NCBI RefSeq assembly: GCF_001997345.1
Contig: NZ_CP019606.1
Coordinates: 868,001-932,000, forward strand
Origin: Tessaracoccus aquimaris
GTDB lineage: Bacteria > Actinomycetota > Actinomycetes > Propionibacteriales > Propionibacteriaceae
Direction of reading: 5' to 3'
Length of the DNA stretch: 64,000 bases
Positions 6,736 to 15,989 of the stretch are shown here, piece by piece. The translations under genes were made by a program, and so were the position numbers. Under the pieces are notes generated by a model, which was not told the DNA's origin, did not search any database, and saw only the letters and a program-made list of their open reading frames with translations. Position 1 is the first letter of the stretch; the number at the start of each line of letters is the position of its first letter.

Positions 6736-8442
6736 ATGGGTGATGCGGCGTTGCTTGTGGTGGCTGCAGTCCTGGTGATCGTGCTGGTCTCGAGTCTCGC
6801 CCCCAGGATCGGCGTCGCGTCGCCGGTGCTGATGGTGCTCGTCGGCGTGGGGTGCAGCTACATCCCCGGGATGCCGGTCATCGAGATCGAACCCGAATGG
6901 TTCCTCATGATCGTGCTCCCGCCCCTGCTCTACTCGGCGGCGGTCGCGATGCCGACCATGGACTTCAGGCGCGACTTCCGCACCATCGGGGCACTCTCCG
7001 TCGGCCTGGTGGTGGTCTCGGCCCTGGTCAGCGGCCTGGTGATCTACTGGATCCTCCCCGACATCGGCCTGCCGACCGCCCTCGCCCTCGGTGCGGTGAT
7101 CAGCCCGCCCGACGCGGTGGCGGCGACCTCGGTCGGGAAGCGGCTCGGCCTGCCGAACCGGCTCGTCACGATCCTCGAGGGCGAGGGCCTCGTCAACGAC
7201 GCCACCGCGCTCGTACTGCTGCGCACCGCCCTCGGCGCCACCGCCGGGATCTCGGTGCTCGGCGTCGCGGGTGACTTCCTCTACGCGGTCGCGGTGGGCA
7301 TCGCGATCGGCGCGGTCATGGGGCTGGCGAGCGTGTGGCTGCGCGCGAAGGTCGACCAGCCTGTGCTCACGACGTCGATCTCTTTCGTGGTGCCGTTCGC
7401 CTCCTACATTCCGGCCGAGGAACTGCACGCCTCCGGTGTGCTTGCGGTCGTGGTGGCGGGACTGATCACCGGCGCGAAGGGTGCAAAGCGGTTCACCCCC
7501 CACGATCGGATGACGGATCGAACGAACTGGCGCACGATCCAGCACTTGCTCGAGAGCGGCGTGTTCCTGCTGATGGGCTACCAACTCCACGTGCTGCTCG
7601 ACGACGTCATCGATGCCGATCTCGACGTCTGGCACGCCATCGGGCTGGGCCTGTTGGCGACCGTGGTGCTCATCGTCGTGCGCGTCGTGTTCGTCGTGCC
7701 GGTGATCGCCTCGTTGAAGCGCTCGCAGCGTAAGGGGCGCGAGCGCGTCCACCACCTGGAGGACGCCATGCAGCGACTCGAGGAGCGCGACTTCGGCGAT
7801 GACAGGCGCAAGGGCAACGCGGAGCGCTTCCTGCGTCGCAGGCACGCCGACGCCACCTTCTACGCCAACGAGGGGCTCGGATGGCGCGGCGGCGCCGTGA
7901 TCGCCTGGTCAGGAATGCGCGGTGCGGTCACGCTGGCCGCCGCACAGTCGCTCCCGCACGACGTGCCCAACCGGTCTGCGCTGATGCTGGTGGCCTTCAC
8001 GGTGGCGATCATCACGCTGGTCGGCCAGGGCGCGACCCTGCCGTGGCTGATCGGGGCGCTCGGCGTGCGCGGCACGAGCAGGGAGGAGGAGGCCCGCGAA
8101 CTCGGCATCCTGCTGCAGGAACTGCGCGAGTCGGCCTCCGATGTCCTCGACAGCGCCACCCTGCACCAGCACGACGGGACCCCCTTCGATCCTGAGGTGA
8201 TCGCAACGGTGCGGGCGATCGCGCTAGCCCAGATCGGCGACGAGGAGGAACGCGACTGGGAGGCAGCCCCGCGCAGGTTCCGCGAGGGGTTGGAACTGCA
8301 GCGGCTGATCGTCGACGCCGAACAGGCGGCCCTGCTCGACGCGCGGGCCTCGGGCACCTACCGGTCCTCGACCATCAACCGTGCCCAGCACCTGCTCGAC
8401 ATCAACGCGGCCCGCTTCGACGGCCAGTTAGGCGCCCACTAG
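6736..8442 (+). CDS. Na+/H+ antiporter, CPA1 family
   Basis: 568 residues: about 12 membrane helices over residues 1-420, then a cytoplasmic tail. The family motifs are present: LGAVISPPDAVAATSV (residues about 115-130), EGEGLVNDATALVL (ion-binding ND, about 150-163) and a conserved WSGMRGAVTLAAA near 390-400. A charged loop (about 330-375, RSQRKGRERVHHLEDAMQRL) interrupts the membrane part. It exchanges Na+ or K+ for H+. Its 3' end overlaps the convergent YeiH gene by 15 bp. Confidence 0.93.
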   Translation: MGDAALLVVAAVLVIVLVSSLAPRIGVASPVLMVLVGVGCSYIPGMPVIEIEPEWFLMIVLPPLLYSAAVAMPTMDFRRDFRTIGALSVGLVVVSALVSGLVIYWILPDIGLPTALALGAVISPPDAVAATSVGKRLGLPNRLVTILEGEGLVNDATALVLLRTALGATAGISVLGVAGDFLYAVAVGIAIGAVMGLASVWLRAKVDQPVLTTSISFVVPFASYIPAEELHASGVLAVVVAGLITGAKGAKRFTPHDRMTDRTNWRTIQHLLESGVFLLMGYQLHVLLDDVIDADLDVWHAIGLGLLATVVLIVVRVVFVVPVIASLKRSQRKGRERVHHLEDAMQRLEERDFGDDRRKGNAERFLRRRHADATFYANEGLGWRGGAVIAWSGMRGAVTLAAAQSLPHDVPNRSALMLVAFTVAIITLVGQGATLPWLIGALGVRGTSREEEARELGILLQELRESASDVLDSATLHQHDGTPFDPEVIATVRAIALAQIGDEEERDWEAAPRRFREGLELQRLIVDAEQAALLDARASGTYRSSTINRAQHLLDINAARFDGQLGAH

Positions 8443-9423
8443 CAGCGTTCCCGTGAGCCCGACGGCCCCGACGATCACCGTCGAGATGGCGGCGAGCACG
8501 AACGGACCCGCGCCTAGTTTGCGGAACGCCGCGAACCGGGCGCCGGTGCCGAGGGCAAACATCGCGGCCGAGAGCAGCACGGTCTGCACCGTCGAGGCCG
8601 CCCCGACCACGACGTCCGGGACCAGGCCGACCGAGCGCAGGATGACCATCGCGAGGAAGCCTGCCACGAACAGCGGGATGATCGGCGGGCGCTTGCCGGT
8701 CGTCGAGCCCTGCCGGCGGCGCCGCACGCTGATCACGGCCATCACCGGAGCAAGCAGCAGCACGCGGGCCAGTTTGACGATCACGGCCGCGCTGAGCGCC
8801 GCTGCGCCAAGCGACCCGCCGACCGCGACCACCTGGGCAACCTCGTGGATCGAGGCGCCCGCCCACAGGCCGGTCTGGGCGGGGGAGAGGCCGACCAGGC
8901 CGGCCAGCAGCGGGACGAGCCCGATCATTGCGGTCCCGAACGCGACCACGAGGCCCACCGCGGTGACGACCTCGTCGTCGTCGGCGTCGATCACCCCGTC
9001 GATGGCGGCCACCGCCGCGGCGCCGCAGATCGAGAAGCCGCAGGCGATCAGTAGCGTCTGGGTCGGCGAGACGCCGAGCCTGCGCCCGATCCACAAGGTG
9101 CTCAGGATCCCGATCGTGACCACCGCGATCACCACTGCGATCATGCCCGGCCCGAGCGCCCAGATGTCGCCGAGTGTCAGTTGCAGGCCAAGCACCACGA
9201 TGCCTGCCCGGAGGAGGCGTTTCGAGGCGAACGCGATGCCAGGCTCGAGCGAGGCGGGAAGCCGGACCGCGTTTCCGACAATCACGCCGAGCACGATCGC
9301 CACCAGCAGGGCGCTGACGCCCAGCCTGCTCATGAACCAGGACACCACCACGGCCGATGCCGCCAGCGCGAGGCCGGGGAGCAGGTGGGTTGGCATGCGG
9401 GTTCTCGTGGCGGTCGTCGTCAT
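8428..9423 (-). CDS. YeiH/UPF0324 family putative sulfate exporter
   Basis: 331 residues with 9-10 membrane helices and the YeiH family elements SRLGVSALLVAIVLGVIVGN, AGIVVLGLQLTLGDI and CGFSICGAAAVAAI. Members are often annotated as sulfate or sulfonate exporters, without strong biochemical proof. An ATG at 9423 with upstream GGAAGGG is preferred over a GTG at 9432. The gene is divergent from a LysR regulator, a pairing that recurs for yeiH/yeiE in other bacteria. Confidence 0.85.
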   Translation of the reverse strand: MTTTATRTRMPTHLLPGLALAASAVVVSWFMSRLGVSALLVAIVLGVIVGNAVRLPASLEPGIAFASKRLLRAGIVVLGLQLTLGDIWALGPGMIAVVIAVVTIGILSTLWIGRRLGVSPTQTLLIACGFSICGAAAVAAIDGVIDADDDEVVTAVGLVVAFGTAMIGLVPLLAGLVGLSPAQTGLWAGASIHEVAQVVAVGGSLGAAALSAAVIVKLARVLLLAPVMAVISVRRRRQGSTTGKRPPIIPLFVAGFLAMVILRSVGLVPDVVVGAASTVQTVLLSAAMFALGTGARFAAFRKLGAGPFVLAAISTVIVGAVGLTGTLLVGA

Positions 9424-9480
9424 GATGACCACCCTTCCCGATCTCTCACGCTCGCAGTAGACGGCACTTCCGCATCAGGA

Positions 9481-9497
9481 CATATCATTTCGATATG
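9481..9497. promoter_or_regulatory. Palindrome overlapping the LysR start codon
   Basis: CATATC (9481-9486) and GATATG (9492-9497) form a perfect inverted repeat with a 5-bp spacer, and the last three bases are the LysR ATG. TATCAT at 9483-9488 also fits a -10 element seven bases upstream of the ATG, which would make the mRNA leaderless and place the palindrome across the transcription start. Confidence 0.45.
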
Positions 9498-10379
9498 CAC
9501 ACCACATGGCCCGATCTCGAGACCCTGAACCTGCTCGTGGCAGTCGCCGACCACGGCGGCATCGGGGCGGGCGCCCGGGCCGTCGACATGGCCCAGCCCA
9601 ACGCGAGCCGTGCCCTGACGGCGCTTGAGGCGAGGCTCGGCGTCCGGTTGCTGATCCGGCACCCCCGTGGTTCGAGCCTCACGCCCGAGGCGGAGGGCCT
9701 TGTGGACAGGGCGCGCGACGTACTCTCCTCGGCGGAGGCCTTCCTGGCGGAGGCGTCCAGCATCAACTCCGAGTTGCGCACCCACCTGGATGTCGCGGCG
9801 TCCATGACGATCGCCGAACACCTGCTGCCCGCCTGGCTCGCGACGGCCCGACGGCAGCATCCCGAGTTGGAGATCAGCCTGCGGGTGCGCAACAGCGAAG
9901 AGGTCTTCGACGAGGTGGCCACCGGACGCTGCGCGCTCGGGTTCGTGGAGACCCCGACCATCAGGCACGGCCTGAGGTCGCGGCCGGTCGCGGTCGACCG
10001 GTTGGTTGTGGTGGTCGCGCCGCAGCATCCGTGGGCCGCCCGCGGCTTCGTTGAGGCGGAGGAGCTCGCTGCCACCCCGCTGCTGGTGCGGGAGCCCGGC
10101 TCCGGGACGCGCATCACGCTCGACGAGGCGCTCGCCGACCTGCACCCGGTGCGACCGGCGCTCGAGTTGGGAAGCAACGCCGCGGTGAGGGCGGGCGCGT
10201 TGACCGGGTCCGAGCCTGCGGTGCTGAGCGAACTGGCCGTCGCCTCCTCGCTCGTGCGTGGAGGCCTGGTCGCCGTCCGGGTGCCCGGGCTGAATCTGGA
10301 TCGTCAACTGTGCGCGGTGTGGCGCGAGCGGCGCCCGTCGCCCGCCGCGCGGGCCCTGCTCAGGGTCGCCCTCGGCTGA
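9495..10379 (+). CDS. LysR family transcriptional regulator
   Basis: 294 residues. The N-terminal winged helix is LETLNLLVAVADHGGIGAGARAVDMAQPNASRALTALEARLG (residues 6-50). The effector domain follows (TIAEHLLPAWLATARRQHPELEISL from about residue 97, LVREPGSGTR near 196). It is divergent from yeiH and separated by only about 70 bp, so it most likely controls that exporter. There is no clear Shine-Dalgarno, and leaderless translation is possible. Confidence 0.92.
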   Translation: MHTTWPDLETLNLLVAVADHGGIGAGARAVDMAQPNASRALTALEARLGVRLLIRHPRGSSLTPEAEGLVDRARDVLSSAEAFLAEASSINSELRTHLDVAASMTIAEHLLPAWLATARRQHPELEISLRVRNSEEVFDEVATGRCALGFVETPTIRHGLRSRPVAVDRLVVVVAPQHPWAARGFVEAEELAATPLLVREPGSGTRITLDEALADLHPVRPALELGSNAAVRAGALTGSEPAVLSELAVASSLVRGGLVAVRVPGLNLDRQLCAVWRERRPSPAARALLRVALG

Positions 10380-10380
10380 G

Positions 10381-10677
10381 TCACTTCGTCTGGAAGGTCG
10401 GGATGATGCCGTCGAAGACGACGCGCATGCCGAGACCGCTCGCGACGATCGTGCCGATGCCGACCACGATGGCGAGGATCACGATGCCGAAGCAGACCCC
10501 GGCGAGCACCTTGCCGACCGGATGCGGCGTGTGGTCGGTGGCGTCGACGTCGGCCCCGACGCCGTAAGAGAGCGCGCGCACGCCCAGCGCGAAGATGGTT
10601 GGCAGGCCAGCGCCGAGCAGCAGCCCGGCAAGCAGCACGTGCCATGCGCCCTCGAGGGCGAGCCACAGGTTGTTCAT
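10381..10677 (-). CDS. Small membrane protein coupled to the phosphate transporter
   Basis: 98 residues starting MNNLWLALEGAWHVLLAGLL. It has two clear membrane helices (AWHVLLAGLLLGAGLPTIFALGVRAL and VLAGVCFGIVILAIVVGIGTIV) with a short polar loop between them, ending ...FDGIIPTFQTK. The ATG overlaps the stop of the PiT gene (ATGA, 10674-10677). I do not recognise a named family. The tight coupling suggests an accessory subunit or regulator of the transporter. Confidence 0.7.
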   Translation of the reverse strand: MNNLWLALEGAWHVLLAGLLLGAGLPTIFALGVRALSYGVGADVDATDHTPHPVGKVLAGVCFGIVILAIVVGIGTIVASGLGMRVVFDGIIPTFQTK

Positions 10678-11927
10678 CGCTTGCTCCTGGAGGCCTTGAC
10701 CCCTGCTCCGACGGGCTCGGGCAGCGTCCGGTTGGTGACGTCCTCGACCCACTCGTCGTTGACGTTGCTCGAGTCGACCGGCTTGCGACGCGAATGCACG
10801 TACATCCAGGAGGAGAGCGCAACCAGGATCAGGAAGATCACGATGGGGCCGGCCAGGCCGCCGATGGTGTGGCCGATGAACCAGGTCAGCGCGCCGACCG
10901 CAGCGGCGGCGGGCAGTGTCACGCCCCAGGCGATCAGCATCCGCACCGCGACGCTCCAGTTGACCTTCGCGCCGCGCTTGCCGAGGCCGCTACCGAGGAT
11001 CGAGCCGGTCGCGACGTGTGTCGTGGACAGGGCGAAGCCGAGGTGGCTGGAGGCCAGGATGACCGCGGCTGAGGACGACTCGGCGGCCATGCCCTGCGGG
11101 GAACTGATCTCGACGAGACCCTTGCCGAGCGTGCGGATGATGCGCCAGCCGCCGATATAGGTGCCGAGCGCGATGGCAAGCGCGCAGCAGAGCTTCACCC
11201 AGAACGGGACCTGATGCAGGTTCGTCCAGGAACCGGTGGCGATGAGAGCGAGGGTGATGACGCCCATCGTCTTCTGCGCGTCGTTGGTGCCGTGGGCGAG
11301 GGAGACCAGCGATGCCGAGCCGATCTGGCCCCAGCGGAAGCCGGAGTCGCGGTACTTGGCCGCCACATTGTTGGTGATCTTGTAGATCAGCCAGGTGCCG
11401 ACCGCGGCGACCGCGATGGCGATCGCGGGGGAGAGCAGCGCGGGGAGGATGACCTTGCCGACGACGCCGTCGAGCTTGGTGCCGTCGCCGACCCACTTGA
11501 CGCCCGCGGGGCCGAGGCCGGCCATCGTGGCGCCGATCAGGCCGCCGAACAACGCGTGGGACGAGCTGGAGGGAAGGCCCAACAGCCAGGTCAGGAGATT
11601 CCACAGGATCGCGCCGACCAGGCCAGCGAGCACGATCAGCAGCAAGGCCTGCCCTCCGTCGGCAAGCAACTCAGGCCTCGGCGCCCCCGTCGAGTCCTGG
11701 ATGCGGACGACCGCGTTGGTGACGGTCAGGGCGACCTCCACCGACAGGAACGCTCCGATGAGGTTCAGGCCTGCCGACAGTGCGACTGCGGCCTTGGGTT
11801 TGAGGGCACCGGTGGCGATGGAGGTAGCCATCGCGTTACCGGTGTCATGGAATCCATTGGTGAAGTCGAACACCAGTGCGGTGACGACGACGAGACAAAG
11901 CACGACCAGTTCGGGGGGCACGGGCAC
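10674..11927 (-). CDS. PiT family inorganic phosphate transporter
   Basis: About 417 residues. The duplicated PiT signature is visible: FDFTNGFHDTGNAMATSIATG near the N-terminus and LVSLAHGTNDAQKTMGVI in the second half, with about ten membrane helices. It takes up phosphate (as metal-phosphate) using the proton gradient. The start is uncertain: GTG codons at 11927 and 11921 give the expected short N-terminus, while ATGs at 11960/11957 would add polar residues. No good ribosome site is visible for any. A small membrane protein gene overlaps its 3' end. Confidence 0.9.
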   Translation of the reverse strand: MPVPPELVVLCLVVVTALVFDFTNGFHDTGNAMATSIATGALKPKAAVALSAGLNLIGAFLSVEVALTVTNAVVRIQDSTGAPRPELLADGGQALLLIVLAGLVGAILWNLLTWLLGLPSSSSHALFGGLIGATMAGLGPAGVKWVGDGTKLDGVVGKVILPALLSPAIAIAVAAVGTWLIYKITNNVAAKYRDSGFRWGQIGSASLVSLAHGTNDAQKTMGVITLALIATGSWTNLHQVPFWVKLCCALAIALGTYIGGWRIIRTLGKGLVEISSPQGMAAESSSAAVILASSHLGFALSTTHVATGSILGSGLGKRGAKVNWSVAVRMLIAWGVTLPAAAAVGALTWFIGHTIGGLAGPIVIFLILVALSSWMYVHSRRKPVDSSNVNDEWVEDVTNRTLPEPVGAGVKASRSKR

Positions 11928-12049
11928 TAGTTTGCTCTGTGTTGGGCAAAATCTCATCATCGGGGTCGGACTTCAGCGATTCGAACGATCACAATGCCCC
12001 TGACAAGGGGTGGGGCAGAGTGTCACCCGGCGCGTCTACCATTTCGTGC

Positions 12050-12742
12050 ATGCGCCGCCGTCCCACTTCGTACCTGCTGAGCCATGGTGGTCATGCCGTC
12101 GAGGTGACCTACAAGGACGTCAAGAACCTGCGTCTCAGGGTGCTCGCTCCCGACGGGAGGCTTGCGATCTCGGTGCCCCGACACGTCGACGAGCGAAGCG
12201 TCAAGGCGTTCATCGAGGCCAACTCCGCGTGGATCGCCCGGTCGCAGCAGCGGGTCCGGATGGCGAGTCCCGTCAAGGAGCCACTGGTCGACGGCGGCAG
12301 GGCGCGGCTGTGGGGCCAGTGGCGCGAACTGCGGGTCACGGACGGGCCGCGTGCGTCGGCCCGGCTCGACGGGCAGGTGATCTCCCTGACCGGCCCCGAC
12401 GACGACGGCCTGGCGCGAGCGCTTGACGCCCTGTACCGCCGCGAACTGCGCGATCGGCTTCCCGACCTGGCGACCGACTGGCAGGCGCGGATGGGCAAGG
12501 AGGCCAGCGAGGTGAAGCTGCGCCGGATGACGTCGCGGTGGGGAACCTGCAACACGCGCAGCCGCGCCATCACCCTCAACGTGGCGCTCGCCGAGCACGA
12601 CCCGAGCGCCCTGGAGTACGTGCTCGTGCACGAACTGGCCCACTTGTGGGAGCGCGGCCATGGCCCGCGGTTCACCGCCGTGATGGACAGGCACCTTCCC
12701 GACTGGCGCAGGCGCCGCGCCGCGCTGCGGGGGCAGCCGTGA
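12050..12742 (+). CDS. YgjP/DUF45 family zinc metallopeptidase
   Basis: 230 residues. The zinc motif is VLVHELAHLWERGHGPRF (HELAH, then a distal His), preceded by RWGTCNTRSRAITLN, the usual SWGSC-type motif of this group. The N-terminal part (DVKNLRLRVLAPDGRLAISVPRHV) is also standard. The family is linked in some bacteria to type I restriction loci, but here it is stand-alone. The ATG at 12050 is seven bases behind a TACCAT -10-like hexamer and lacks a Shine-Dalgarno, so it is probably leaderless. Confidence 0.85.
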   Translation: MRRRPTSYLLSHGGHAVEVTYKDVKNLRLRVLAPDGRLAISVPRHVDERSVKAFIEANSAWIARSQQRVRMASPVKEPLVDGGRARLWGQWRELRVTDGPRASARLDGQVISLTGPDDDGLARALDALYRRELRDRLPDLATDWQARMGKEASEVKLRRMTSRWGTCNTRSRAITLNVALAEHDPSALEYVLVHELAHLWERGHGPRFTAVMDRHLPDWRRRRAALRGQP

Positions 12743-13635
12743 ACGTGCTGCGCGAGTCCGAGTGGCGCGAGAGGGCGGCGCGGCACCGCGCGAGGGTTGA
12801 GCCGGAACTTGCCGACGTCATCGCCCGCCGTGACCGGGGCATCAAGCATCCGATCGACGACTTCCTGTTCCACTACTACACCCTGCGCCCCAGCCACCTC
12901 CTGCAGTGGCACCCGGGCGTCGGGCACGCCGTCGACGCAGGCGAGGCCTTGCTCGGCCACCCGTTCCACGCGGCCCACGGAGACGGGTCGGTCACGCTTG
13001 ACGTCGCGGGGTTCATGGCCAAGCGGGGTCGCACGGTCGCGACCGCCGAGCGGTTGCTCAGGGCGAGCGCGGCCGCGACCCCCAGGTTCGGCTGCTTCGG
13101 AATGCACGAGTGGGCGATGGTCTACCGGTTGGAGCAGGGCGAGACGCGGCACCCCTACCTGAAGCTCCGCTTCCCGCCCGATGAACTGGCCGCGATCGTC
13201 GAGGAGGTCGGCTGCCGCTGCTCGCACTTCGACGCCTTCCGCTTCTTCACCCCCGCCGCGCGTCCGCTGAACCTGCTGACCCCGACGCGGGAGACCCAGC
13301 CCGACCTTGACCAGCCCGGCTGCCTACACGTCAACATGGATCTCTATCGGTGGGCGGGGAAGCTGTCGCCGGCCGTGCCGTCGGAACTGCTCTTCGACAC
13401 CTTCCTGCTCGCCCGCGACATCCGCGAGGTCGACATGGCGGCCTCCGCCTACGACCTGACCTCTTGGGGGCTCGAGCCGATCCGCGTCGAGACTTCCGAG
13501 GGGCGGGCCAGTTACGCGGCTAGCCAGCGGAGATTTGCGGAGCGCGCGGCGCCGCTCCGCGCGGCCCTGATCGGCGTCGTCGACGCGCTCGTCGCCCGAT
13601 CCGACGCAACCATTCCGGCGTCTCGCGGCGTATAG
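12739..13635 (+). CDS. Conserved actinobacterial protein, labelled 3-methyladenine glycosylase in databases
   Basis: 298 residues, starting at a GTG that overlaps the previous stop (GTGA, 12739-12742). Conserved blocks I recognise from actinobacterial homologues are KHPIDDFLFHYYTLRPSHL, FGCFGMHEWAMVYRL, HFDAFRFFTPAARPLN, QPGCLHVNMDLYRWAGKLSP and REVDMAASAYDL. Homologues are often named 3-methyladenine DNA glycosylase, but I see no helix-hairpin-helix or other glycosylase motif. Treat the name as unproven. The many conserved His, Asp and aromatic residues suggest an enzyme. Confidence 0.65.
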   Translation: MNVLRESEWRERAARHRARVEPELADVIARRDRGIKHPIDDFLFHYYTLRPSHLLQWHPGVGHAVDAGEALLGHPFHAAHGDGSVTLDVAGFMAKRGRTVATAERLLRASAAATPRFGCFGMHEWAMVYRLEQGETRHPYLKLRFPPDELAAIVEEVGCRCSHFDAFRFFTPAARPLNLLTPTRETQPDLDQPGCLHVNMDLYRWAGKLSPAVPSELLFDTFLLARDIREVDMAASAYDLTSWGLEPIRVETSEGRASYAASQRRFAERAAPLRAALIGVVDALVARSDATIPASRGV

Positions 13636-13761
13636 GGGGTGTCACACCAATCGAAAGGTCAGGCCATGAAGCGACACCCCGACGCAGGAACACGGGACGC
13701 GTGCGATAGCGTCGTATGCTGCCCTAGGCCTGTCACCGCCCTTCCCCCTGTGAGGTCACAC

Positions 13762-14931
13762 GTGAATTCTTCGACCGCCCGTCGTGGGCTCGTCGCGATC
13801 GTCGCCGTCGCGTCGCTCGCGTTGGCCGCCTGCGCACCCCAGAACATCGGCGCCGCGCCGGCCGATCAGCCGAAGCCGACCGAGGTGCCGAGCGTCGCGA
13901 CGCCCGAGGTGACCCCCACTGAGGCACCCGCGGAACAGCCGACGCCCGAACCGAGCGTCGAGCCGTCCGCCGAGGAGATCCCCGACGATCCCGCACAGCC
14001 GGTCGAGTCGGAGACCCCCGAGGCCGAGCCGGCCGCGCCCGCCATGATGAAGCAGGGCGACGACACCGAGCAGGTCCGCGAACTGCAGCACCGGCTCCTC
14101 CAGTTGGAGTGGTTCGAGGGCAAGATCACCAGCAGCTACGGCGACCAGACCCGGCTCGCCGTCGAGGGCTTCCAGGCCAAGCGCGGGATGAAGGCCACCG
14201 GCGAGGTCGACAAGGCCACCTGGGACAAGTTGGTCTCGATGACGCGCCAGCCGACCAAGGACGAGATGCACAACGTGCTCACGGCCGGCCCCGCGCTGCT
14301 GTCCTCCGGCGACAAGGGCGACAAGGTCAAGGACCTGCAGGCGCGCCTCAAGCAACTCGACTGGTACGAGCCGAAGATCGACGGCGTCTACGGCGCCAAG
14401 ACCGTCTCCGCTGTCAAGGGGTTCCAGGGCAAGCGCGAGATCCCCGTCACGGGCGAGGTCGACCAGCGAACGCTTGACCGCCTCACTGCCATGACCCGCA
14501 AGCCAACCACCGACGAACTCAACAACGTGGTCGCAAAGCCCAAGCCCTCGTCGATGAACCTCGACGACCGCTGCCTGCAGGGCCGCGTCGTGTGCATCTC
14601 GAAGAAGCAGCGCAAGCTGGCGCTCGTGGTCGACGGCACGATCCAGATGTCGATGGACGTGCGCTTCGGCTCGGAGCTGACGCCTACCCGCAACGGTGTC
14701 TTCTCCGTCGGGTGGAAGTCCCGCAACCACGTGTCCAAGCTGTACGGCTCGAAGATGCCGTACGCGCTGTTCTTCAGCGGCGGCCAGGCCGTGCACTACT
14801 CGTCCGACTTCGCGGCCCGCGGCTACAACGGTTCCTCCCACGGCTGCGTCAACGTCCGCAACAAGGAGAAGGTCGCGGCGCTGTTCGACGCGGTCAGTGT
14901 TGGAGACAAGGTCGTGGTCTACACCGGCTAG
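13762..14931 (+). CDS. L,D-transpeptidase lipoprotein with two peptidoglycan-binding domains
   Basis: 389 residues from the GTG at 13762 (GAGG upstream). Lipoprotein signal ASLALAAC with Cys24. Residues about 25-100 are a Pro/Glu/Thr-rich linker. Two PG_binding_1 domains follow (about 100-170 and 180-255), each ending in a near-identical linker (MTRQPTKDEMHNV and MTRKPTTDELNNV), a tandem duplication. The YkuD catalytic domain is C-terminal with SSHGCVNVRN holding the active-site Cys. It makes 3-3 crosslinks or attaches proteins in the cell wall, outside the membrane. Confidence 0.9.
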   Translation: MNSSTARRGLVAIVAVASLALAACAPQNIGAAPADQPKPTEVPSVATPEVTPTEAPAEQPTPEPSVEPSAEEIPDDPAQPVESETPEAEPAAPAMMKQGDDTEQVRELQHRLLQLEWFEGKITSSYGDQTRLAVEGFQAKRGMKATGEVDKATWDKLVSMTRQPTKDEMHNVLTAGPALLSSGDKGDKVKDLQARLKQLDWYEPKIDGVYGAKTVSAVKGFQGKREIPVTGEVDQRTLDRLTAMTRKPTTDELNNVVAKPKPSSMNLDDRCLQGRVVCISKKQRKLALVVDGTIQMSMDVRFGSELTPTRNGVFSVGWKSRNHVSKLYGSKMPYALFFSGGQAVHYSSDFAARGYNGSSHGCVNVRNKEKVAALFDAVSVGDKVVVYTG

Positions 14932-15047
14932 GCCCGCTAGGGGTTCACCCCCACCAGAGGGCGATAAGGATCGCGACCCCGGTCCCATGAGCTTGGCCAC
15001 CTGACTGGGTTAAGCTCACTCCCGAAACGACCGGAAAGGGACCGTCA

Positions 15048-15989
15048 GTGACGTTCGAAATCGCGCTCGCCATCGCCATGCAGGTGGTTGGCTCGTTCCT
15101 CTTCGCCAGTGGTGCGATCCTCCAGAGTCTCGGCGTGAAGTCGACGTTCGATCCGAACGCGGTGGCCTCGTCGAACCAGCTCTCCATCAAGGGGTTGCTC
15201 AGCCTCTTCAAGATCCGCAAGTGGCTGCTAGGCCTGCTGTTCGTGTTCCTCGGCGCCGCGATCCACCTGACCGCGCTCAGCTTCGCGCCCGTGTCGGTGG
15301 TGCAGCCGGTCGGCATCCTGGCGGTGCCGTGGTCGGTGCTGCTCGCGGCGCGCATCCACAAGCACAAGGTCAGCCACAAGGTCTGGATCGCCGTCGGTAT
15401 CACGGTCGCGGGCGTGATCGGCTTCACCGTCTTCTCGTCGCTGTTCGCCAAGGGTGACCGCGAGGTGACGTTCCAGCCGGTGCTGATCTCCTTCCTGGTC
15501 GTGTGCGCCGTCTGCGCCGTGCTGTCCTTCTTCGCCACCAGGGCGGCCCCGTGGGCGAAGGCGATGCTCTGGTCTGCCGTCGGTGCCACGTTCTACGGGC
15601 TGGCATCTGGCCTCATGAAGCACGCGATGGACCTGGTGCAGAAGCACAACCACCAGTTGACGAGTTGGACGTTCATCGCCTCGGTCGCGATGATGCTTGC
15701 CTGCTACGGGCTGGGTGTCTGGATGATTCAGCAGGGTTATGCCTCTGGCCCGGCCGAGATCACCGTCGGCACCATGACCACCGTCGACCCCTTTGTCGCC
15801 GTCTTGTTCGGGCTGATCGTGCTCGGCGAGGGCGGCGCCATGGGGCCTTGGCCGATGCTCGGGATGGCCGTGACGGGCGCGGTGGCCGTGGCAGGCGTCG
15901 TGATTCTCTCGAAGGAACACCCCGACGCCGTCGAGGAGCGCGAGCGGGCCTCCGCGACCGCCGAGGCAACCGGGGCCAGCGGCTCCTAG
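15048..15989 (+). CDS. DMT superfamily transporter (EamA/NIPA-like)
   Basis: 313 residues with about nine or ten hydrophobic helices. The two-repeat DMT layout is visible (FAPVSVVQPVGILAVPWSVLLAARI in the first half, SGPAEITVGTMTTVDPFVAVLFGLIVLGE in the second). The tail is charged and Ala/Glu-rich. GTG start with AAGGGA upstream and a TAAGCT -10-like hexamer at 15011-15016. The substrate is unknown; Mg2+ or metabolite export are family possibilities. Its stop overlaps the stop of the convergent gene at 15986-15989. Confidence 0.8.
   Translation: MTFEIALAIAMQVVGSFLFASGAILQSLGVKSTFDPNAVASSNQLSIKGLLSLFKIRKWLLGLLFVFLGAAIHLTALSFAPVSVVQPVGILAVPWSVLLAARIHKHKVSHKVWIAVGITVAGVIGFTVFSSLFAKGDREVTFQPVLISFLVVCAVCAVLSFFATRAAPWAKAMLWSAVGATFYGLASGLMKHAMDLVQKHNHQLTSWTFIASVAMMLACYGLGVWMIQQGYASGPAEITVGTMTTVDPFVAVLFGLIVLGEGGAMGPWPMLGMAVTGAVAVAGVVILSKEHPDAVEERERASATAEATGASGS

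Noticed and set aside
12739..13635. DNA glycosylase function for the protein commonly labelled 3-methyladenine glycosylase
   Set aside because: No helix-hairpin-helix or glycosylase catalytic motif is visible, so only the conserved family is reported.
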